64,000 nucleotides of DNA from Prinsepia uniflora (Eukaryota > Streptophyta > Magnoliopsida > Rosales > Rosaceae), in NCBI GenBank assembly GCA_032719365.1, contig CM064870.1, positions 25,548,738-25,612,737 of the forward strand, written 5' to 3'. Below, one piece after another: positions 46,145 to 57,291 of this stretch. Under the pieces are notes generated by a model, which did not search any database, was not told the DNA's origin, and saw only the letters and a program-made list of their open reading frames with translations. Each line of letters starts with the position of its first letter. Positions within the stretch are counted from its first letter, which is position 1. The position numbers and the translations under genes were made by a program.

Positions 46145-49100
46145 TTAGACCGATAGACCAGCCAAGAATGCCACCCCGGTCGACGGCAACCACGAAGTTC
46201 CGTATATAAACCGTGCAACGGTGAATTTGCTGGCCTCCACCGAGGATGTAATAACCCGGTAGCCGGGCCACCTTACGCGCTGACCCACTGCCCCGCCCGG
46301 ACCATAATTCATGTACTCGCCGTAGTAGAGAGTATCTAGGGCAAAATTGGCATTCCACTCGAGCCATCCACGTGGATGCACGTGATCACCGATATACGAC
46401 AGCATGTACACGGTCCTAGAGTACAATTTCCACGGACGGCCCAGATACGTTTGGAAGCTCCCCTTGGCGGCCTCGAGATCCGGCGTGGCGTATATCCGGC
46501 ACGCGTGGATCGAAATGCCCGTATTCTGATTCGGATCCTTTCGGTTTTGGGCCGTGATTGTGTTTTTCTGATTTGGCATGGACTTGCGGGCGTAGAGGCT
46601 GCAATTTTGAAACACTACAGCCGCATTGCCAAAAATGAAGTCAACGGTTCCATACACGTCGGTTTCGCGAATGAATTGCCGATTCGAGTGCACGTAAAAT
46701 GTGTCCTGGTATCCAAGGATGTTGCACCGGTAAACCACGGCGTGGTCTGCCCCGATACGGAGTGCCACAGCTTGGTGTTTTCCGGGGCCGGCATAGTTCT
46801 CGAAGGTTATGTCCCGTGCAATAAAACCGGCTCCAGTGGCAGCTGTGGACCAACAAGAAATAAATTCAATAAACCATATAATTACTACGCTTTACCTACA
46901 AAGTATGACTACGAAATGCACCCATTAACCAACCTCCCAAGTCGCGCGGCCACCTCACCTATAATACTGTGCGAACAAGTTGTGTTGCTTTCAACTATTT
47001 AGGGTTACACAACGTTGGTATCTAATAACACTTTGTGTTTAACGTAAACGAATGAATGATTAAATACAATCTATTTGATGGTATGATGAGGTGAGACAAG
47101 CAAGAGCAAGTTTTGCATGAGATTGAATAGTTGGTGTAGAATAAGATGCCACGTACGTGGGACATACGCATGGTAATGAGTAGAAATGGACCCCGCATGT
47201 TTTCTGGTGGGAATAAAAAGACAATGATTAGAACAAAATTACCAAGTGAGGAATTTATTTACCGAAGGATGCGGTGTGGAAGGTGGTCAGGTTCTGAGCA
47301 ACGCTTCTCCGACCTGTAATTACGGTTTTGCCCTTCCCGTCTCCGATTAACATCAAATTCGTTTTCTTCCTCCCCACCTTCAAATTATCCTCTTCGTACC
47401 TGAAATAATTAAATTAATTTAACTATTCGTAAATTTGAATGTATGAATTTGAAAACTAAAAATAAAAAATAAAACCTTTCGTGCCTGCCAGCTGGATGTA
47501 AATTGACCAGAAAAGCAAGTAGGTGTCCCATTTTACATGCAAAAATCCATAGTGTACCGTACAATTTATGACCTTCTTAGAAATCAGTGTATTGCATAAT
47601 CCAATCCAACCAAATATAAGCGGACCACAAATTAAATACTCCAATCAATCAATTTATACATAGGGATATGTCACGAACGACTTGCCAGCCATCTCCACCG
47701 ACAACCGCAGCACTCAGCACTCACGTAACATAACAAACAAAAAATAAAAATAATAAAAAATTCCAAAGTTCTATTAATGAATACCAAGACCTGACATCAA
47801 CATGAATAAATATATCTGAAGTTTCAAATTCACTGACGTCATTCTCACCGAAGAGAATGGATCATTTACCGACTTTCAAATTTTACACAAATATATATAT
47901 ATACATATATTATCTGTTGGACACACATTAATAAGTTAGAACGAATTAAGTTAATTCTTTCCGACGATAATAGTTGTGTAGGATAAAAGGGAGCTCACTA
48001 ATTCAACGCCCTAATTACTAACTTTTAGATGATAATTGTGTGGGATAAAAGTAAGTTCACTAATTCAACGTCGTAATTATTAATTTTCAAATTTTACACA
48101 AATATATTATCCGTTGGAAACATAAATTGGTTAGGAATAAGGATTTAATTCTTCCGGATGATAATAGTTGTGTAAGATAAAAGGGAGCCCACTAAAGTCA
48201 ATGCGGTAATTAATAATTTCCAAATTTTACACAAATATATTAATCCATTGGAAAATAAATTGGTTAAAAAGGAGTTAATTCTTTTTTATGATAACAATTG
48301 TGTAGGATAAAAGGGAACTCACTACAGCCGATGCTCTAATTATTAGCTTTTAGATTATAATCATGCGGGATAAAAGGGAGTTCTCTAATTTAATTTTCAA
48401 ATTTTACACGGATATATTATTATCTGTTGGAAACATAAATTGGTTAAGAAGGAATTAATTCTTTTCAATAGTAATAATTGTGTAGGATAAAAGGGGATTC
48501 ACTATAGTCAATGCCCTAATTACTAATTTTTAGATTATAATTGTGTGGAACAAAAGGGAGTTCAATAATTCAACGCCTTCATTACTAACTTCCAAATTTT
48601 ACACCGATATATTATCTACGGAAACAATTTTTCGTTTCCGGCGGAAACATTAATTTAGGAAGTAGCTAATTCTGATAAAAGGGAGCTCAATAAAGTCAAG
48701 GCTCTAATTACCACACAAAAGGAATTTACAAAAATTAGGCTTTACAAAATCTTTTCGCGGAAATAATAGTAGGAAAGCCAACGCCACCGGCGACTCCATT
48801 GGATACCAAAAGTAATTAGATTTAATTTTAAAAAGAAAAGGAAAAGGCCGAGGGGAAAAGGAAGACAGTACCAAATTACTCAGCTTTATGAGTCAGAGTT
48901 GCGAATTTACCTTCCTGCCCTCACGTAAATAACTGTACGGCGAGAGCTATGCTCAGGCGCCTTTTTTATCGCCTCGGCTATCGTCTTGTAGTTCCCGTTT
49001 CCGTTCTTCGATACGACGATATCTGCCTGCATCTGGGATATCGGCACCGACAGCAAATTCCTCTCACTTCTACTCAACCATCTCGGGAAATCTCGCGAAA

Positions 49101-49896
49101 CATCGGCATTATCTCCCATGATATCGCGCTCCACCGAATTCAATAATCTCCTGTTCTGAATCGGAACACCGGAAAAATCGTCACCGCCGATCGCCGAGTA
49201 GATTGCGAGGCAGTTACTAATGAGCTCGGACAAGTCCTTGAGCTTCATGTCCATTTCGTTTCTTACGGGCCCGCTGGCTTGGGAGAATCCCTCCCCGCAC
49301 GTGTCTTGATTGGTTAGAGCCGCGCTGAGCCAAGTCAGCACGTCTTGCGTTGACCCACCTTGACCGGCCCCGGGAACGACGGAGGTGAGGGAGCGGGAGA
49401 GGGCGTCGATTGAGTCGTCGAGGAGCTCGAGGCAGTCGTCATAGGCGGAGCGGGAGTGTGGGTCCATCTGGAGATAGGAGAGAGAAGAGGAAAGGTAAAG
49501 GGCTTTGCTCAGGTGCTGCAGCGTCATATTGAAGGAAATGTGGACGAGGTCCTGTTCTGACGCGTGTACTGATCCGGGGAAGTCCAGGAGGGAGTTGACA
49601 CAGAGGGAAGGGAACTGAGTCTTGGCGCACGCGTTGGAGATGGCCTGGGTTGGCTTGCGGTGGAGAGCAGATGTTTGCGGAGAGGCTTTGGATCGGCCGG
49701 CTAGGAGAATGACTGCGGAGACGACGGAGGCGAGAATGAGAGCGAGGGAGAGGAGAGAGAATAGGATGAGCTTGCTGCGGCTACGGTTGGAGGGAGGAGA
49801 CGGTGCGTTTTGGGAGTGTACAACTGGTTGGTCGTCCCCTACGTGGTGCCTCGAGGAGCCTCCCGGCTCCGTCGGTTGGAGTCTGCCGTATCCCAT
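46145..49896 (-). CDS. Pectin methylesterase with N-terminal inhibitor domain (type I PME)
   Basis: Three exons: 49896-48911, 47399-47263 and 46842-46145 (stop TAA 46147-46145). Introns are GT/AG and phases fit, giving 606 residues. The enzyme removes methyl esters from cell-wall homogalacturonan. Layout: cytosolic tail, one membrane/signal-anchor segment (about 42-66), PMEI-like pro-domain (about 82-235, Cys90, 99, 155 and 200), RRLL at 249-252 and RNLL at 279-282 as likely subtilase processing sites, catalytic domain from about 290. Catalytic-domain motifs all present: GRYEE (328-332), QAVAL (398-402), YQDTF with Asp421, VDFIFG with Asp442, LGRPW with Arg510. Known: the pro-domain is cut off in the Golgi before export. 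The N-terminal MGYGRL start and overall pattern resemble Arabidopsis PME61-like proteins; I leave the symbol empty because exact orthology was not tested. The gene appears intact. Confidence 0.96.
46843..47262 (-). other. PME intron 2
   Basis: 420 bp. Donor CG/GTAAAT and acceptor CCACAG/CTGCC on the minus strand, phase 1. No nested feature seen; the plus-strand reading frame across it is a shadow. Confidence 0.9.
47400..48910 (-). other. PME intron 1 with minisatellite
   Basis: 1511 bp. Donor AAG/GTAAAT and acceptor TTTCAG/GTACG on the minus strand, phase 2. The middle half is a degenerate tandem repeat (see 47876-48640). Confidence 0.9.
47876..48640. repeat. Degenerate tandem repeat in PME intron 1
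   Basis: The plus-strand motif CAAATTTTACAC starts five blocks at about 47878, 48088, 48220, 48398 and 48592 (spacing about 210, 130, 180 and 195 bp). Each block contains two related halves built on GTGTAGGATAAAAGGGAG(C/T)TCACTA and GCCCTAATTACTAA; the 48088 block lacks one half. The repeats differ at many bases, so the array is old. Confidence 0.85.
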
Positions 49897-52814
49897 TTTA
49901 GGTGTGTTTATTTCTGTAGTGCTGAAAGTGGAAAGTGTACGACTTGTTTAGGACTAAAATTAGAGAAACAAAGAACGGCAGAAGCAGAAGCAGATGCCGA
50001 AGCAGCTGCTTCAAGGTGAGAGAGGGAGAGAGAGAGGGGAAGATTGAAAAGTGTGGGGTTTAAAGATAGGGTGGGGTTGTATATTTATATATATGATTAA
50101 TTAAATTAATGAATTAGATTAAAATAAATAATATAAGATGTGTGGGCCGGGGGCTAGGGAGAATAAAAGAGGTTGGTGTGAGGTCAATATCCATAGCTAT
50201 AGGGTGATAGCTGGCTGCTACTTTGATCTCAAAACTTAACAGTCCCCCGAGACTCCATTCCAGTAGTGGTGAAAGTCACAGGCACCAAATACTCTTCATT
50301 TTTTCTTTCTTCTTCTTCTTTCTAATTTTCAATTTGTTTGTTAACTTTGTTTTTTAATTTGAATATTTATTCTTAAGTTGGGACGAGTGGAAGAGAAGAT
50401 AGGATATAAAAGTTGATAGATATTGGATAGGAGCTAGTGGTGCGCACAGTGCAGGATTCTCTTAGCTCTTAAGCTAACTGCCTACTAGTGCTGCATGCTC
50501 TTTTCCGGACCCTTTTTTTTCTCCCTTCATTAGCTTATCACCAATATTGGCTCGACATTCCGGCATTGTCTTCTGTAAATAATATATGTAGGAATGACGT
50601 ACTAATTAAATAGAGTCATTAGCATTGAAAAAAGAAGAAGAGAAAATGATGAAAAGCAAGTGAGCAATCCTTAGTAAAACAATCAAGTTGACAAAAACAT
50701 ATACTTGTGATTTCTGAATCCATGCACGCCCTTTCTTTACTTAATTATGATGAAGACTGGTCTTATTAATGATAAACCATTTATTATGATACTATAATTA
50801 ATTAAGTAGCAGGAGTGATCATGATTCACTCTGGAGGACTGAATATATATAAGAGAATATGGAAAAGTATTCAAGTAAAATTCAGAGAATAATAAAATTT
50901 TTAAGAAATTACAAAAAATATTTACTTTTAATTTTGAAAAATACGTTTTTTTTGTTTGCTGATCGCCTGATCATAACTCATCTAAGACAGAGTCCATCGG
51001 ATGCACCCATAAAAGTAAGAATTTTGTGAACTAATTATTTATTTATTAGATACATAATGGTGATTAACTTATTCCAATTAATATGTAATGGTAGATATTG
51101 AATTCGACTCTTATAAGAATTAGTTAGGTGGACATTAAATATGTATAATTCCTCTTCCCAATAATAACATGGAAAAAAGGTTTCCAACTCATGCAAGTTT
51201 ACCTTTGCTTGGCATACGTAAAGGTTGGAAGATTACTATTATTGATCCCTTTTGCTAAAGACATGGTATCTACAAAGGTGACCGTGGGGCATAAATGTAT
51301 AATGGGTATAAACTATAAATGTATCTACACATTTGGCTGTACGTAATTTCTTCGATTGGTCAGAAAAGTGCTATTAAATAATATTTTCTCTAAACACGAC
51401 GATGACTGTATAATGCGTAGGGCCGGTAGGCCGCCATTGGAAATAAAAGCCAATTCGCATGCAATTGTGTCGAATTCAGACCAATACTATGTTTGGTTTG
51501 GGTGTCTCTTAATCGATCAGCAATGAAAAAGCTAAGATTAGCTGTTAGGTGTCAGTACCTTTTTTACCCCTAGCTCCTTCTCAAGGAAGGGATGATGTGG
51601 CTGTGGAATTGGATGTGCTGGGTTGTTCTGTTTCTCAGATTACTATGTCTTGACGAGTGACCGCCATGTTAGGTGAGTGGTAAAAAGGTACGTATACTCA
51701 GGTAAAAATATTGAGAAAATTTTATATTTTATTTTGGGTAAATAAAATAAAGTGATGTGACTTACTATAAGTATTGTTTTTTGTTTTGTTTTTTGATTAA
51801 GAAGTATTGTTATCTTACGTGACTTACGATAAGTATTGTTATCTTACGATGCAGTTACGCCTTTACAGCTTACAGGCTAAAGGAATTAAAAAGTGACAGC
51901 ATACAAAAGTGTTTGATTAACAGATTACCTGACCAGGAAGGCAAGCCTTTTGAAAGGAAAAAAAAATAAAAGCAATTTGGGATGTTGAACAATCCCGTAC
52001 CAAAATTAGTTTAATTTATAACTGATAATACTTACATCCCTATCATATTAATACTTTCTCGTATTATTCTGTGATATATTAAATAATTTTTATATATTTG
52101 TATTATTATAAACTCAAAAGCATCAAAAGGCTCCATCAAAACTTTCGGACCAAAATACTCTTACTGAATAAAAGTTCTAAAAAAACATGAGTAAAATAGT
52201 AAAATACTATATTAAGTACAAGAGTCAAAAGCCTTCATTTTTAAAAATTATTTAATATTTAAGGACGTAGTAGTAAAATGAAATATTAAATATATAATTA
52301 AAATAATAATCATTTGTTAATGGAAAGAGTGGGGAAAAAAGAAAAAGCTAGCTAGTAGCTTAGGTAGTTAATACTCTTATTTTTATTTTAAAATTAAATT
52401 ATTTAATTAATTTTATTGTAATTTAATTTTTAACAAAAAATAAAAAATAAATTAGCACTGACATTAGTAGGTGCTAAAAGTCTAGTATATCATAATTGGA
52501 TGTTTGAGCCCTAAATAATGCTTTTAAGATCATCTCTATATAAAAAAAATATGCATTAGTAAATTATCCATTTAATTTACTCATATAAATCCCTAAATGA
52601 TCTCATATTTAGTTAATACGATATTGAAATAATTATTTAAGGATTAAATGGTTGTAACTATAATATATATATATATTATTTAATGAATTGAAAATAATTA
52701 TCTAATGCAATTTTTTATTACTATTTATTGTGGTATTATTCTAGAAATGTCTAATAAAATTATTTGTGAAGCAAAAATGCACCGACAGTGTTCTTATGGA
52801 AGAGGAAACCTTTA
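49897..52814. other. PME upstream region and AT-rich intergenic DNA
   Basis: No gene seen. The first 200 bp would be 5' UTR and core promoter. The rest is AT-rich with short local duplications, for example GACTTACGATAAGTATTGTT near 51780-51850. Confidence 0.5.
50079..50096 (-). promoter_or_regulatory. Candidate TATA box of PME gene
   Basis: The minus strand reads CATATATATAAATATACA about 185 bp upstream of the start codon at 49896. It is followed by a CT-rich leader (GAGAGAGGGAGAGAGAG on the plus strand, about 50018-50036), typical of plant 5' UTRs. Position and composition only. Confidence 0.55.
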
Positions 52815-52823
52815 TATTATATA
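52815..52823. repeat. 9-bp target site duplication TATTATATA
   Basis: Repeated exactly at 53962-53970. Confidence 0.92.
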
Positions 52824-53961
52824 GGCTTATTAGATTAAATGCGCCATAAACTCGCATTGTTGTTACACTTTGCACCCTGAGCTCGTTATTCTCTTACTTA
52901 ACTGTCTGAATTCGATGAGTTGTGCCACTCAACTCCTTTTCCGTCACTGATGTTAAATGGCCGTGAAAATTAAGGGTAAATTAGAGATTTTTAACTCGCT
53001 GGCACACATTTGTCATGTAACAGTGTGGAAAAATAATTAAGGAATAAGGTGTGAACATCCAAATAGAGAAGAAGAGAAGTCGATGGTATTCTTCTCTCTT
53101 TGACACTTTCTCAAACATGTTACGCCAAAATTTGACAAGGTGATAGGGAAACGTTTAGACCTCGGCAAGCAGAAATGCAGAACCCACAATTCCCTTCACA
53201 GTCAATTTCTGGAAATCGATCTTGTTTCTCCATGATATGATCAGATTATAGCTTAATTCGTAAGGTATTCCCATATTACTCTTGAGCTGCACTGCTTCTT
53301 ATGCGGCTGGGGCTGTGCTTGAAGATGATGTGAGGTGTCTTTGGGGACTGAAGTAATCGCTTAAAGACCCACTTGGGAGGCTGGGATCTTGGGATTTTAA
53401 GAACACATACGTTGATTCCCTATGCAAGAAGTTTGTGGGTGTGACCTACTGGAACGATTAAGAGAATCACATACTGAGCCTTGAGCTGAAAGACATGCAG
53501 CTTTCTGGGTATGTTCATAAGGACATAGAGTACTGCTCTAGCCTTCAAACCCTGGATCTTGGAGGCAACAAGCTTTCTGGGTCTATCCCCTCGGATGTTT
53601 GTTTGGTGACCTTGGACTTCTCCGGGAATTAATTTTCGGGTCCAATCCCACCTAATCTGCAACACTGTAAGTATCTGAATAGACAAAGCGATTATGGTGG
53701 TGATGCGGTATTTTGGACTTTGGAGAAGGTGTTTTCCATTAGAAATTGAGAAATAAGGTGTGATGGGTTGGAGGAAGAAGAAAACTATAGAAATTACACA
53801 ACTATCTTTTATTAATTAATTGTATTTTAATCCACATAAGTGGCACATAGAATTTTTCACGACAAAGAAAACGATAGTGATGGAAAAGAGCTGAGTGACA
53901 CAACTCGACGAGTTTAGACAGTTAAGTGAGCGAATTCAAAGTGCATTTAAACTAATAAGCC
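52824..53961 (+). mobile_element. Pack-MULE (non-autonomous Mutator-like element) carrying a kinase-receptor gene fragment
   Basis: The terminal inverted repeats start GGCTTATTAG and extend about 120-150 bp: left 52824-52990, right the inverse of about 53961-53820. They share blocks such as TTAACTGTCT and GAGTTGTG(C/T)CACTCA. The left arm has an extra segment of about 38 bp. A perfect 9-bp duplication TATTATATA flanks it (52815-52823 and 53962-53970), the hallmark of Mutator-type insertion. Between the arms there is no transposase, but a fragment of a leucine-rich-repeat receptor kinase gene. It must be moved by a transposase made elsewhere. Confidence 0.92.
53285..53691 (+). pseudogene. Captured fragment of BIR-type leucine-rich-repeat receptor kinase gene
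   Basis: One continuous forward frame encodes the N-terminal ectodomain of a BIR (BAK1-interacting receptor) type protein. In order it shows a small-residue signal-peptide end; EDDVRCLWGLK, SLKDPLGRL and SWDF; the capping segment FVGVTYWND; then repeat-like units LSLELKDMQLSGYV, LQTLDLGGNKLSGSIPSDV, LVTLDFSGN and FSGPIPPNL. Three in-frame TAA codons interrupt it (53354-53356, 53459-53461, 53630-53632). The kinase domain is absent. Functional relatives regulate immune co-receptor BAK1 at the plasma membrane. Family assignment is by motif recognition. Confidence 0.82.
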
Positions 53962-53970
53962 TATTATATA

Positions 53971-54350
53971 TACTGAGATTCAAAGCATTTTCTTTCTTTT
54001 AGTAAACAACAACTAAACTGCCATGAGTCATGAGTCATGGCTTTGACTCTTTTTCTGTGTACATGAAACAAGGGCTTGGTGTGTTCCCTGCAGTTTGCAT
54101 ATGTTATCTCCACTATATTTCAATTTTCAATTTTTTAAATATAATTGAGAAAGATGTAGCTTCTTTTTCCGGAAACAAATTATTTTTTTTAGAGACCAAA
54201 GACGAGATTTTTGAAAGGAAAGATTAAATTTATGCTTTTACAATATATATTGTGTTTAGCGGTAAGCAATAAGCTTAATTTTCTCTTACATTTTTAAGTC
54301 TTATTTTATCACAATATGATTAATATTTTTTTCATACAATAAAATTTAGT
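53971..54350. other. Intergenic between Pack-MULE and CACTA transposon
   Basis: AT-rich; no gene seen. The last bases before the CACTA end are TTTAGT. Confidence 0.5.
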
Positions 54351-54363
54351 CACTACAAGAAAA
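54351..54363 (+). repeat. CACTA 5' terminal inverted repeat
   Basis: CACTACAAGAAAA matches the conserved terminus of plant CACTA elements. Subterminal repeat-like words (for example AGGAAA, TCGCC/GCCGC) follow but were not resolved into units. Confidence 0.88.
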
Positions 54364-55559
54364 GATGGCTAGCCTATCCAAATTTTTCCCAACGGAAGAA
54401 GAATCGCCGCTAAAAGCAACTTTGCCCAGAGAAGGAAAGGAGACTCGTCAGGAAAACTCATCGCAGGAAGACGTGGCGGTTGGCGCTAAAAATGGATAGA
54501 TTTTCTCAACGAGTCAATTACATCCGCCAAGCAAACCCAGTTAATGACAAATTTTCCTTCGTCGTGCAAGCTTTTGGGTTGACTCCTCTTGGCGAGCGAG
54601 GGAAAATTTTGGTGCGAAGGCAGGTTTTAGAGTCTTAATTTTACCTGCGGATCATTAACGTTTTCTCGGTGAAAACTTCACCGAGCAAAGGTCTGCAAAC
54701 ACTAAATAGCAGCCCGTAGCTGCATTTCTTCTTCTTCTTCTTCTTGACTCTCACACACCTCTCATTAATCTCTCACACTCACTCTCACTCATTCTCACCT
54801 ACCATACATAATTTCATCATCACTTCATCTATGGTTTGGTAATTTTTTTATTTTTTTATTTTTTAGTTTTGATATTTTGATTTATTATTGAAAGCTAATA
54901 ATTTTTTGTGTTTTAGGAAATTTGTGGTTGATTTGAAGGAATACTTATAAAAAGGTATGTGTGTTTGCCTCTCATTTTAATTTTGTTAAGCATTTTGGGT
55001 ATAATTATGTTAGGAAATTATGATTTATTGTGGAAAATTTATAGAAAATAATTTGAATTTTGTATAAAATTATGCTAGAAATTTGTAATTTATCCGTTCA
55101 TGCAAAGTTAATCGGGTTGATTAATTTTTTATAATGAAATTTGATGGAAAATTCTAGACCCGTTTGAGAGTCAGTGAATCGGATTGATTAACCGACTATT
55201 GAATTTTACATTTATTCGAACAATTTGGGAGTGGACAACTATGTGTTGTGTAGTTTGCTGTCTATGTGGTTAGGTTTGGATCGTGAAAAATTCGGTTTAT
55301 ATCCCCTCAATGTTCTCCGAATGCATACTAGATATTCGTTTAAAATATCTAAGTCATGCATTTGGAGAACTGTAGGTTGATGCTACCGAAATTTCCCTCG
55401 GTCGAAAGTTAGTCTTATAGGTCACAAACTATATAGCACAGAATGTGCACTCTCGAATGAGATAGGACCAAATCAACAGAGGCATAAAGAGACAAGCGGG
55501 TTTTGGTATTAATTTGTTCCAACTACGGGACAATATTATTGTATTTACTTACATTGATT
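54364..55559 (+). other. CACTA subterminal region and 5' leader
   Basis: No intact gene. It contains a CTTCTTCTT-rich and TCTCAC-rich leader (about 54725-54800), an ATGG near 54831, and a possible small intron ending GTGTTTTAG near 54918. It may be the transposase 5' UTR. Confidence 0.5.
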
Positions 55560-55939
55560 ATATTTTGTGGAAGCGTTCACAATGGAAAAATGCTGGATGC
55601 TGATCCGTATTTGGATGTGATCGACCGTTTCGTTGCCTTTGCACGTAGTCATTGTAGTGATCAAAGACGCATCTTCTGCCCGTGTCGTAAATGTAATAAC
55701 TGTTGTTGGATGTCACTGAGTGATGTCTATATGTATTTGTAACGAAATGTGATCGTACACAACTACACTAACTGAATCTATCACGACGAACATAATTTTA
55801 CTGCATCGGCATCTTCAGTTCACGGGACCCATCGGGATGAAAGTTATTCGGATAATTGGTATAATAATGATAATTTTTTAAGATATTAACCGATATTTTT
55901 CCTCCTGCATCTGATGATATAGATGATGATGCCCCTAGG
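55560..55939 (+). pseudogene. TNP2-like transposase, N-terminal part
   Basis: A forward frame from about 55590 reads MLDADPYLDVIDRFVAFAR and then RRIFCPCRKCNN. This is the CPC-x-KC zinc-like motif of the transposase-associated domain found at the start of TNP2-type CACTA transposases. The frame breaks near 55742 and later pieces are frameshifted. It is cut at 55940 by a solo LTR; the reading frame resumes at 57062. Confidence 0.75.
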
Positions 55940-57056
<1,117 letters not shown>

Positions 57057-57061
57057 CTAGG

Positions 57062-57291
57062 TCTCAACTCGAAGAGTCAGATCTCTATTGCGAGAGGTTT
57101 TTGAAAGAAGTTCAGTGCAAATTATAACCTGGTTGTAAATCTTTTTCGGTTTTAGGGGCAGCTGTGGAATTGATGCACATGAAAGTTGAGCATAATTAAA
57201 CGAATAAGCATTTTTATCACATGATGGACATCATCATCATAATGCTCCCTGAAGATAGGAGTCTCCCTAAAGATCATTATAGCTCAAAGAA
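57062..57291 (+). pseudogene. TNP2-like transposase, second fragment
   Basis: Forward frames read PGCKSF near 57130 and MMDIIIIMLPEDRSLPKDHY at 57221-57280. These correspond to the PLYPGC(T/K)KFS and LLKDMLPEGNTLPxSxY blocks of TNP2 transposases. One stop falls before PGCKSF. The next conserved block follows directly after the solo LTR that ends at 60083. Confidence 0.78.
57287..57291. repeat. Target site duplication AAGAA
   Basis: Repeated exactly at 60084-60088. Confidence 0.9.

Noticed and set aside
46376..47002. 208-codon plus-strand open frame
   Set aside because: It lies antisense to the conserved third exon of the pectin methylesterase gene and has no motif; it is a shadow.
53420..53686. 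88-codon minus-strand open frame across the Pack-MULE cargo
   Set aside because: The forward strand shows recognisable leucine-rich repeats in one frame, so the minus-strand frame is a shadow.
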